DNA of 64,000 nucleotides, from positions 1 through 64,000 of the forward strand of contig JAFVRJ010000010.1 in the NCBI GenBank assembly GCA_017504305.1, read 5' to 3'. Shown piece after piece: positions 28,101 to 34,971 of the stretch. The stretch comes from Clostridia bacterium. Lineage in GTDB: Bacteria > Bacillota > Clostridia > Christensenellales > DTU072. The position numbers and the translations under genes are program-made. How positions within the stretch are numbered: position 1 is the first letter of the stretch; each line of letters begins with the position of its first letter. A model generated the notes under the pieces. The model was not told where the DNA came from. It worked only from the letters and a program-made list of their open reading frames with translations, and searched no databases.

Positions 28101-29918
28101 CGAGTCTTTAAGCGAGCCGTCTGCATTATGATATTCATTACCGATAACGTAAATGTTGGCATATTTGGAGGTTTCTCTATAGTTTGTCGGGCTGGGTTCG
28201 TAATCTGTACCACCACTACTTATGATAGCGCCAACGTCACGGGTAGTTAAATCTACTTTAATAGCGTTACCTTGTTGCGTGCAATATACTTGAGCACCGG
28301 AAACGTTACCGGCGCTATCTACAGCGTATAAAACCAAGCCTATATTTTTATTATCCTCAATAAAATCGCCAAAGTTAAACCTATATTTTCCTGCATTTTC
28401 CGAGTTAGTGTTGTTAAAGACGCCTAAATCTTGTCTTTTAGCTTCTTTAGACGCGCCGGAATACGTTGAGTATGAAAGCGTTGGAATCATATTTGGATTT
28501 TCACGCATAGGCGCAAAATTGTAACCTGTCGCAGCTTGTCTAAAGCTGGCATCAACGATAAACGCATATACGTATTCCGTTGCAGAAACTTCTGCCGTGG
28601 GCTTAATGCTGTCTTTGTCGTAATTTAAGAATAACGTTCTGGTCTCTGTATACCATTTTTTATTCTTGATATACCATCCAAGATTGCCTTCTTTTTCGTC
28701 AAGTTTTGGGAGTTTAGGTGCGGTTGTATCAACCTTTAAAGCAATCTCTATTTCCGAAATATCCATATCGGCACTGGGATACGTATAGGTATAAGACGTG
28801 CCGTTATATGATGCAACTAAACGAGGTATAATACATACCGATTGAGCACCGCTTACGCTATCTGCTACATAATACGATCTCTTAAATCCTGAATATAAGT
28901 TTTCAGCAGTAGTATCTTTCAAAAGATAGGTTGTACCCAGTGAATAGTTGCTATTGATATAAGTGTGCCACCTTACACAGCTATCACCCAAACCAAGAGC
29001 CAATGCATAGTTAGGATCGCCTGCGTAATCTATTGTCTCGTTCTCCTCGTCAACAACGTTAACTTCAACCGATACCTTATCTCCCTTTTTAACGTATACG
29101 TCTTTAAGTTCTTGTCTTCCCTGTGTGCTTAAAACGTTTTCAATATCTTTTTCATCACGGTTGGTGCCATTAACTTTAAGCCTAATGCCTTTGGTGTTAT
29201 CTATTTGTTGGTGGATAGTATTTGCAGTAGCGGTGATCGAAGGTTTTGTAATAATAACGTTATTGTTACTGGTTGCACCAGTAATAGCAATTTGTAAGTA
29301 AACGCAAGCAGATGAACCGGGTGAGTTATCTTCAATCGGCGTTTCTGCTACAACTGAAGAAATACTTTCACTTAAAGCTTCACCACTTGGTACGGTGAGA
29401 ATATACTCTGAAGCGTCGGATGAAACAACGCCCTCACCACTTATATCCCCTGCCGGGGCATACAAAATACTGGTGGTAATATTTACGTCACCAGTTGTTG
29501 TTTTTGCAATTTGATATGATACCGAACCGCTAAACGAAACGGAAATAAACTCAGATTGCAGAGCATACTTGACACGTGAGAAAATCGCATCACCTTCTGA
29601 AAATTGAACTCTCGTTGCAATCGTGGCGTTTGCCGTTACCGAAATATTGCTGTCATTAAAGGTAACACCCGATCCCGAAACAAGGTAAAAATCTCCACTT
29701 GAAGCAGTACGCAAAGAGTTGGTACCAAATTGTAAGCCGTGCCCATCTTTGAGCATGGTGGGCTGGTCTTTCTCCAACGCATGAGCGACTACGGGATTAT
29801 CGTTAGAAACGGGAGCTGCCGTCACCGTGAAGGTAACGACGGCCAATGACACGATTAGTAAACAAAAGATGATGGAAATGCCAAATTTATTAGCAAAACA
29901 CTTAGTAAGTTTACGCAT
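19149..29918 (-). CDS. Giant MBG/YDG-repeat surface protein (~3,590 aa)
   Basis: 3,589 residues from the ATG at 29918, which has GGAGG nearby; the frame to 29981 has no ribosome site. Signal peptide (MRKLTKCFANKFGISIIFCLLIVSLA region, cleavage near TAA-P), an N-terminal ~700-residue part with Ig-like strands (LKVDTTAPKLPKLDEKEG), then tens of tandem beta modules with the hallmarks of MBG domains: a Y-N-G or Y-T-G strand, an NAGTYSV or AGVYT strand and a T.TI.KA boundary. Close to the C terminus is a YDG-type module (KAYDKAYDGLSSVEV). One transmembrane helix (WIVIVAGVILILVLGGMFALIL) precedes a basic tail. MBG arrays act as stalks of adhesins or filaments. No LPXTG motif, so it is membrane-anchored. 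It heads a four-gene operon. Confidence 0.9.
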   Translation of the reverse strand: MRKLTKCFANKFGISIIFCLLIVSLAVVTFTVTAAPVSNDNPVVAHALEKDQPTMLKDGHGLQFGTNSLRTASSGDFYLVSGSGVTFNDSNISVTANATIATRVQFSEGDAIFSRVKYALQSEFISVSFSGSVSYQIAKTTTGDVNITTSILYAPAGDISGEGVVSSDASEYILTVPSGEALSESISSVVAETPIEDNSPGSSACVYLQIAITGATSNNNVIITKPSITATANTIHQQIDNTKGIRLKVNGTNRDEKDIENVLSTQGRQELKDVYVKKGDKVSVEVNVVDEENETIDYAGDPNYALALGLGDSCVRWHTYINSNYSLGTTYLLKDTTAENLYSGFKRSYYVADSVSGAQSVCIIPRLVASYNGTSYTYTYPSADMDISEIEIALKVDTTAPKLPKLDEKEGNLGWYIKNKKWYTETRTLFLNYDKDSIKPTAEVSATEYVYAFIVDASFRQAATGYNFAPMRENPNMIPTLSYSTYSGASKEAKRQDLGVFNNTNSENAGKYRFNFGDFIEDNKNIGLVLYAVDSAGNVSGAQVYCTQQGNAIKVDLTTRDVGAIISSGGTDYEPSPTNYRETSKYANIYVIGNEYHNADGSLKDSSADLTGATPVTTKLIPTKRGQWVTVRLVISKTQAESSNLIRYANSLGAGQENPSYRLDKNDAKVYDVTYYLDGDIWELSTNTATVTFYFHKIVNIKLDNTDYTYTSDKVNLTTDDFTLSSVIDGGNLENEVRPILSVEYFDSISAYIDIAVEVDEDGNRKNFLDYAKLCFNDHAKTIFSLTDAMGEALIGRPTGYIIMFVEGGIGFPRGDSEYWVYGKFVSEKIHTVTYDGVTAKYERFNITIYDKKAGHAEGFADAGTYIYRAYVSTENSTYYDGELVSDFTIKKADAGVINAHNEFALTYGQSLEKLSIVSDGINGQPIKGNTIKFLDKEYVAVASGVYGTFVTISPQPGSDDYQHPQVNGRYPVTIEFQPMNLSSITFDRLKGAFNVEAGYTEDDRKFILEYFNPVTTANGELIGFDLKEGKKTAKNYNIQTIDISVEILHKPIEIKFNTVEGEDFVAVDYNGLENGATVTCANEADLVNTNDALKFIIEYKVNGKWVVTPPINAGEYEMRARLDTINCSYTSDFDPNDSSDDYITAQYVINKRVLKVEIREDTQGYNKLDNPLYVAEYPGNDNYKYQDTLTYIYSRLSNAQYVATYLEEGVVTPVQDLLYKFSFYRFASYDGDGVPVTIDLSERVWTEEVDVLTPKALDAGRYLMRVAIHNSNNTGWLNVYLDVKQIQRNDAAGLSISTPTEIKRYEVINLDGSTLGQVGHIEYGQTLSAMSSEVLASNGAAFYTSLGALTQTRIASTFRFETEAEFLQRSGLAITLEKNGFGEDVLPVRYDGNTILTYPVAIVWQAVKADGTPDYNFRVEKIGIELYVARAKANFDEFTFKGITYGEKAVNEYEGVITSHGKAFDASEYTLTIMESDFATKIYEGGENFISCAFSPKDKTRYVESNERVKLIVAKREVSIAFNTANVSEKESLDGQTYNGVVIHKYGSIVFEPEVTISAVGADLVGATTLRPQFRFLRDYDQDEVLANGESLFEYEGTTYVLMGGITPSTPVGKYYVLADIIESEKNYTGSNFSIYYITRSELKFAGGELPDKVVQYGDNLNEVEFGRVSVDNLNNGTKSISGAFALYVMVDGVKVYDFIPEVTANSDTIIYIEFIPITNEQSEYTNNYIAFDKQYTGLEVLKRNLVGTEYLVIEDLEQVFDDSIKEIKVTAINPEDGLELPIHVDFINGYSPRFAGEHPVKVSIDASVEHYTAEVVVTLVIKKAELNIDVVGDVVNFKYNGSAIDYKPAFTIVDTNIPEVYSKASYNFVIDYVHVSGMDISFVPFEIGSYVAYVTLDDQNFYIANGEYDATKDAYVKEVYVDITPSFVDDEPFANLVQTYCAPGSDKAIIPVVANYDFEDHPYVEYLVEYKIGEIYYDDVIPFNAGSYDVRVRFSQNGYNRVFNLTMVIEKAMPDAVLNAQYERAYTGAEVEFSLTRPSGVETINYLYRVNGSSDEYSEAKPIIVGDYDVKVIYEGANYYGVKETLLKIVKGDFDVTASPKAAPIAFSSLSSAVEFIDGVGVVEFNGINTFASRGYWSVVTDISEFEVGLYNVQVKFTLNADDVDFNNFNDAYAYMDLNVVKKDISDAITIADDYVESAGVMKVTRNYIKEKVAVSPVLVDAAETLVPGYVYNPQTFFTVYYNDNNTVPTDVNTYNVTISIADSNYSGSISNVQLQIIKAVPVLTAPNFNVVRVGDVLNTAAHIQNGSGSANVKENGFAISGSFHIAQDYAVEMTKANVNTIAIYFYPDDLDNVSVTYMEVEINVIGDYIEIKPEDVIVEKTVSGDVVYGMPLSSYSIKLSDSIADRLGLSLEEIGTVEWVNPDAILHVGDTAEFRFVPADTNTVTITYHTTDLAVIIKSDMDIQADDKILILYENGALSGLEVALNLFNVNAPDMAVSGYNYLITSSDIDVDYVATASDIGKYLEGTVSITVSHPDYNDLVLDGYKVFVQRLVTDFNVANVGKYYDGEAVTLEDLGVTLAGTDYVPSADELEITSILLNGKPVTEIKEAGVYTVTIEIKEKEIISGEQVLFGSHAGSYTFTYTISKLDLSDLIEISGNNTTYLQPNRLVVTFGEYTVEGNTIVYNFYSENYEHYYGAYAPNNAGNYKVVVSIADSNPYYKGSKEFDYVINKMTTTITLQPSYTYTYNPKGTIVNVVPEIENNVTEEYVSIKYAPIGSSIYTNEVPVNAGTYSVVVDVVNHPNIIGSATTTVIIRQATVSITVVPSIGQIGYGEMLKNATITGGIAENNYGDDILGHFEFENGDKNDLPVGDNSVNIVFVPANANYARAISPVNVTIVKGVIGVEFGEVAKFYTGKALYPEVLTGVNVSYAFRQNGINVPNAISAGVYTCTVTVEDKNYTGSATTTFTIHKAVAFADESVLPAPSGVVYGNVVGTGVLSGGSVVYVHGESGVLGSFSYVDKSRVLGDVGVYEGVQIVFNPADSANYEPFYAEISVEVVKANATIAVSANSFVYGDRISKPVFTTDPQGLDVSNLTFDTTMLNTIQPAGTYMFEAEINAKNYQGKVTYAIFVTKKMITVNFYRNNVMVDDYKAEFGNTYYADVKVVLNSLVEGEDRYNYAQYEDKIIYKYVAEEGGQSSFIPPTKIGKYTVTAILEDSNYIIDPECATTVYEVTRAHVTAITFDSKSLSEQVYGSVSLPIVLTTPANVGYEIVFNQYATMPTNAGSYDFKVIIRDDNYYADELSGTFVILPKPISIENIKAYDKAYDGLSSVEVVGDTKGVMSGDNVFLKLTAHTKDHAINVGVHPVVISGWELTGLHKANYVLRDPIYNLSIKITNKTITDPNTDSYITSADGFSSNITVSFTEVYDTIDKTNFFTSLVGQKATVQVITVKENGLKTTLDSKVKFHVRIPDEYVDARNLTVEGRGALSSVTITREGEYVTFYADTSGEIVFYKNDFPYWIVIVAGVILILVLGGMFALILSPVRRRKRIPQGARRMYEFTENLEANEARYKAKVKKQIEEKKRRWRY

Positions 29919-29963
29919 CAAGAACCTCCGAACGTATACGTTATTGTTACAAAATAATAAAAC

Positions 29964-29979
29964 GCGCACCAACGTGCGC
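29964..29979 (-). terminator. Leader hairpin at the giant-gene transcript start
   Basis: GCGCAC-GTTG-GTGCGC on the minus strand followed by GTTTTATTATTTTG. It stands at about +1 to +16 of the predicted transcript, with 46 bases between it and the start codon. It could stop transcription arriving from the upstream gene, or protect or attenuate the leader. Confidence 0.6.
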
Positions 29980-29985
29980 AAAAAA

Positions 29986-30014
29986 ATAATACACTATATA
30001 CGCGCGAGTGTCAA
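29986..30014 (-). promoter_or_regulatory. Promoter of the giant surface operon
   Basis: Minus strand TTGACA (30009-30014), 17-base spacer, TATTAT (29986-29991). A perfect palindrome AAACGCG-TG-CGCGTTT (30013-30028) overlaps the -35. A second -10-like TATAAT (30039-30044) has CGCGTGCGCG (30046-30055) just upstream, so two promoters may be stacked. Confidence 0.8.
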
Positions 30015-30028
30015 ACGCGTGCGCGTTT
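30013..30028. promoter_or_regulatory. Palindromic operator candidate
   Basis: AAACGCG-TG-CGCGTTT, perfect 7-bp arms, overlapping the -35 box of the giant operon. It belongs to the palindrome family also present at 13828, 46324, 60104 and 63287. Confidence 0.65.
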
Positions 30029-30082
30029 ATTTACTTTAATTATACCGCGTGCGCGACTAAAATAAGAAAATTTCACTCCTCA

Positions 30083-30883
30083 TTACTCTTGATTTTCATT
30101 ACCTAATTTACATAAACTAACTGCACCGGCCGTATAGACGTATCGAAGGGAAGCAAGCAATCCGGAATTAGTATTACTGCTCACAATTGCCTCGAGTCCA
30201 CCAAATAATGGATCGATAGTTGCAACAAGCGCGTCACGCCCTTCGCAAGATGAATCCAAAAGAAGCGCCTTAAGTTCAAGTAGCTTATTGCGTTCAGATT
30301 CAATTAGCGCTACCACTTCCCCTACTTGCATTTCGTTTTTAGCATACTTTAAAATAGTGTCGTCAAGTACGGCAAGAGTAGCTTGCATAAGCTCAAGGGT
30401 TTTATTCAAGTACTCCTCGTCAAATGAAGATGCATAATCCTTATTGAGATTTAGCGTTAACGTAATTACGATAGTGTCTTTATTCTTCTCCGCAACGCTA
30501 TCTGCGCTATTTTTATCTATATATGTAGCCATAGCTACAAAATATTGGTTATCTTGGCTATATATGTAACCGGCTCCTCCTCCGGCGCGCACCATAGCCG
30601 ATTGCACTTTTGCGCTCTCTTCCGACGAAACCCCTGCCCTTGAAACAACGTAATAATTAAATGAAACTTCCTTTATCAAAGCTTCGATAGCCGTTTCAAA
30701 AAGTTGCTCACCACTAAACTTGCCGGCAAGCAGTAACGATACAATAAGGCAAGAAATAATGATGACAATCAACATTATGGAGCCGATATTTTTCCTAATA
30801 CGACCTCCCCCACCACTATCAACGTTACGTTGTTTAGGTTGCGGTCGCTTATTGTATGAAAATAAAAAAGGCGTATAGTCCAT
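30083..30883 (-). CDS. SPOR-like single-pass membrane protein
   Basis: 266 residues. A short basic cytoplasmic part (KRPQPKQRN, Gly-rich linker), one transmembrane helix (IMLIVIIISCLIVSLLLAG, about 36-54), then an extracytoplasmic domain starting FNYYVVSRAGVSSEESAKVQS and GGGAGYIYSQDNQYFVAMATYIDKNSAD, which has the strand-helix-strand rhythm of SPOR domains that bind denuded peptidoglycan. A helical region follows. The family call is tentative. The ATG lies in the loop of a terminator hairpin and has no Shine-Dalgarno, so expression probably depends on read-through or coupling. Confidence 0.65.
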   Translation of the reverse strand: MDYTPFLFSYNKRPQPKQRNVDSGGGGRIRKNIGSIMLIVIIISCLIVSLLLAGKFSGEQLFETAIEALIKEVSFNYYVVSRAGVSSEESAKVQSAMVRAGGGAGYIYSQDNQYFVAMATYIDKNSADSVAEKNKDTIVITLTLNLNKDYASSFDEEYLNKTLELMQATLAVLDDTILKYAKNEMQVGEVVALIESERNKLLELKALLLDSSCEGRDALVATIDPLFGGLEAIVSSNTNSGLLASLRYVYTAGAVSLCKLGNENQE

Positions 30884-30900
30884 ATAATAAACTATGCGCC
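30861..30900 (-). terminator. Terminator overlapping a start codon
   Basis: On the minus strand GGCGCATAGT, an 11-base loop, ACTATACGCC (one C-A mismatch) and TTTTTTATTTTC. It ends the dCMP deaminase transcript, but the loop contains the ATG of the SPOR-like gene and the T-run encodes its residues 5-8. Confidence 0.75.
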
Positions 30901-30926
30901 TGAATTTGATTTTAAAATAACAATAT

Positions 30927-31376
30927 TTATGCTTGGAATTTTTCTATTTTGATACCCGCTTCTTTAAATAGCTCTAAACTGAATTCATCGGGATAGCCTT
31001 GTTCGTAAACAACTCTTTCGATACCGCTATTGATAATTATGCGCGTACACATACTGCAAGGTTGATGAGTACAATAAAGGGTAGCGCCTTGTAATGATAT
31101 GCCAAGCTTTGCCGCTTGAATAACTGCGTTTTGCTCTGCGTGTACTGCGTAGCACATTTCTTGACGGGTGCCCGATTGTATATTGAGCTTTTCGCGCATG
31201 CACTCACATCTATCTTTACAACTCTTTACTCCTGCGGGAGCGCCGTTGTATCCGGTGGTTAAAATGCGCTTATCGCGTACTATTACGGCCCCTACCTGTC
31301 TATTGGTTTTATAACAAGAGCTCCAGCTCGAAACAAGTCTGGTCATTTCCATAAATCTTACGTCCCATTTATCCAT
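30927..31376 (-). CDS. dCMP deaminase (ComEB-like)
   Basis: 149 residues, a zinc-dependent cytidine/deoxycytidylate deaminase that converts dCMP to dUMP for thymidylate synthesis in the cytoplasm. The HAE motif (H79, A80, E81 in VHAEQNAV) and the PCSMC motif (C107, C110) give the zinc ligands and proton shuttle. An added Cys pair (KSCKDRCEC, about 53-59) is typical of this branch. AAGGAGG precedes the ATG. It is divergent from groES-groEL. Confidence 0.93.
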   Translation of the reverse strand: MDKWDVRFMEMTRLVSSWSSCYKTNRQVGAVIVRDKRILTTGYNGAPAGVKSCKDRCECMREKLNIQSGTRQEMCYAVHAEQNAVIQAAKLGISLQGATLYCTHQPCSMCTRIIINSGIERVVYEQGYPDEFSLELFKEAGIKIEKFQA

Positions 31377-31409
31377 AATATAGGAGCCTCCTTGGTTTTA
31401 TCTTTAAAT

Positions 31410-31438
31410 AGAATATCATATTTACATAGTAGATTCAA
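31410..31438 (-). promoter_or_regulatory. Promoter of dCMP deaminase
   Basis: Minus strand TTGAAT (31433-31438), 17-base spacer, TATTCT (31410-31415). Confidence 0.6.
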
Positions 31439-31487
31439 CATAATTTAGCTTTCGACAAAAAATTTTGCTTATTTTTACACCTATAGC

Positions 31488-31517
31488 TTGCAATCACTTA
31501 ATATGCTATGCTATAAT
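31488..31517 (+). promoter_or_regulatory. groESL promoter
   Basis: TTGCAA (31488-31493), 18-base spacer ending TGC, TATAAT (31512-31517): an extended -10 sigma-A promoter. A CIRCE operator begins 10 bases downstream. Confidence 0.85.
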
Positions 31518-31526
31518 GCAATCAGT

Positions 31527-31553
31527 TTGGCAGTCTACCTCAATGAGTGCCAA
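31527..31553 (+). promoter_or_regulatory. CIRCE operator (HrcA site)
   Basis: TTGGCAGTC-N9-GAGTGCCAA matches the CIRCE inverted repeat TTAGCACTC-N9-GAGTGCTAA with one position changed on each side in a matching way, plus one mismatch. It lies at the transcript start, where HrcA represses groESL. hrcA itself is not in this window. Confidence 0.9.
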
Positions 31554-31580
31554 TCAGAATTAATCGGAGGTAACAAATTA

Positions 31581-33504
<1,924 letters not shown>

Positions 33505-33522
33505 TCCAAAGCCATTTAACCA

Positions 33523-33554
33523 AAATCGCACCGAATTATCGGTGCGATTTTTTT
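33523..33554 (+). terminator. groESL terminator
   Basis: AAATCGCACCGA-ATTA-TCGGTGCGATTT plus T4. The stem is perfect and starts 18 bases after the groEL stop. The A-rich 5' arm may let it serve the convergent gene as well. Confidence 0.92.
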
Positions 33555-33568
33555 AGTTGAAGTCTTAA

Positions 33569-34843
33569 CTAATTACATATAAAATCACTGCTTTCAGCAG
33601 CTCCAGGCACTCTGCCAACCGCTGTATTATCGCAAGTTCTCGGACGCAATTCCTTGATCGGATTGGGTGCAACTTGGAACCTATAATCTTTCCTATAACG
33701 GCGAATATGGGCTCCAATAACACAATGTGAAGGTACCTGTTGTATAGGATTATTGCGAATCTCTTGCCATTTGAAGAACTCCGAATTCGGGCTTAAATCT
33801 TCGACCTTTTCATAGTCTTCCTTGATGGTTGTAAACTGAACGGTATCATGCAATATGCCACGGACGTAATCGATGTTTTCACCAATTTTCAAAGGTGCGG
33901 GGAACTCGCCGTCAGGTATAACTTGTTGCCACTCTTTACCCTCGTATTTATTTAATAATTCAACGGCTTTATGCAAGTGTGCAACCTCCATATTATAATT
34001 TGCTTCCCATAACTTGCGAACGTAACTGTTGGTTTCGGTTTTATAGCACGACCAATACAAGTAGCACTCGACGTACTCGTGCCATAGGAGCATTTCAAGC
34101 CACGTTGCGTTGGGATCCATCAAAGAACCATAGTGGGTTACGTGTTCTTCTTCAACTTGCGCGATCTCTTGGTACAGCTTACGCGATAGATCGTTTGTCC
34201 CAAAAGTTGCAATGTTCATATAATAGTTCATGGTTTGTTGCTCGGCGGCCGTTATTATCATCGTACTTAAAACCGTCTGCTTGTCCGCTGTCTTTGCATT
34301 GATATTCCTTCTAACGTTATCCGTCGGGAATCGGTGGTGAGCAAGGGTTGGACGCGCAGGCATAATTTCAGTATATCTACCAACCAAACGCTCCGCTATG
34401 ATCCCCTCCTCCATTTCCAATTGATTTGCATATCTATACAAGTGATCAAAGTCCTCAAGCAAAGCAAAATCGAATGCTTTTTTGACGTAGCAATCGGGCT
34501 CACGTTTGGCAAGTTCTGCAGTCAAGTCAACCGCAAGTTGCTCGTATCCTATGGTGTGCTGAAGGGCGGTTTCAGAAATTGGCTTAAGCATGCTTCCTTT
34601 TAACTGCTGTTCCTTTTCCACCATTCGCACAAGCGCAAGCTCTCTGCGAAGGTCCATGTTGTCGGTATGTCTTTGAAATTGGTGTGAAAACCAATTTGCT
34701 TCAAACTCGGTACCGTTCATTAAGATGATCCTGCATTTGGTATAAGGATCCACCTCACGCGGGTTATATTGGCGTGGGTATTGACATTTCCAATTTTGGA
34801 AACTGTTGATTATTGGCATAGGTTTTTCATTAAATGGGTTCAT
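33569..34843 (-). CDS. Ferritin-like (double four-helix) protein, unknown function
   Basis: 424 residues, cytoplasmic. Several helices carry paired metal-ligand patterns typical of the ferritin-like superfamily: ALLEDFDHLYRY (about 147), ITAAEQQTMNYY with EIAQVEEEHVTHY (EEEH), and HEYVECYLYW with NYNMEVAHLHKA (EVAH). This suggests two di-metal four-helix bundles, possibly iron or manganese. It is longer than ferritin or rubrerythrin and has non-helical N- and C-terminal extensions. AGGAG precedes the ATG. It is convergent with groEL and upstream of the BspA lipoprotein gene. Oxidative-stress or metal storage is a guess. Confidence 0.75.
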   Translation of the reverse strand: MNPFNEKPMPIINSFQNWKCQYPRQYNPREVDPYTKCRIILMNGTEFEANWFSHQFQRHTDNMDLRRELALVRMVEKEQQLKGSMLKPISETALQHTIGYEQLAVDLTAELAKREPDCYVKKAFDFALLEDFDHLYRYANQLEMEEGIIAERLVGRYTEIMPARPTLAHHRFPTDNVRRNINAKTADKQTVLSTMIITAAEQQTMNYYMNIATFGTNDLSRKLYQEIAQVEEEHVTHYGSLMDPNATWLEMLLWHEYVECYLYWSCYKTETNSYVRKLWEANYNMEVAHLHKAVELLNKYEGKEWQQVIPDGEFPAPLKIGENIDYVRGILHDTVQFTTIKEDYEKVEDLSPNSEFFKWQEIRNNPIQQVPSHCVIGAHIRRYRKDYRFQVAPNPIKELRPRTCDNTAVGRVPGAAESSDFICN

Positions 34844-34916
34844 GGCAATCTCCTTTTTATTCCTTATTATGGTATGAAAAGAAGGTTTATAAACGTGATA
34901 TCCAATTAATTTTTTG

Positions 34917-34947
34917 CAAAAAAATGCCGTCGCTTTACAGCAACGGC
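34917..34947 (-). terminator. Terminator of the YbhN-MBG-BspA operon
   Basis: Minus strand GCCGTTGC-TGTAAA-GCGACGGC followed by ATTTTTTTGC. It lies 25 bases past the stop at 34972. Confidence 0.85.
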
Positions 34948-34971
34948 TATATTAATTATTATAAATCGACG

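Noticed and set aside
19900..28250. Several 60-195 codon frames opposite the giant MBG gene
   Set aside because: They follow the codon pattern of the sense gene, have no Shine-Dalgarno and show no domain.
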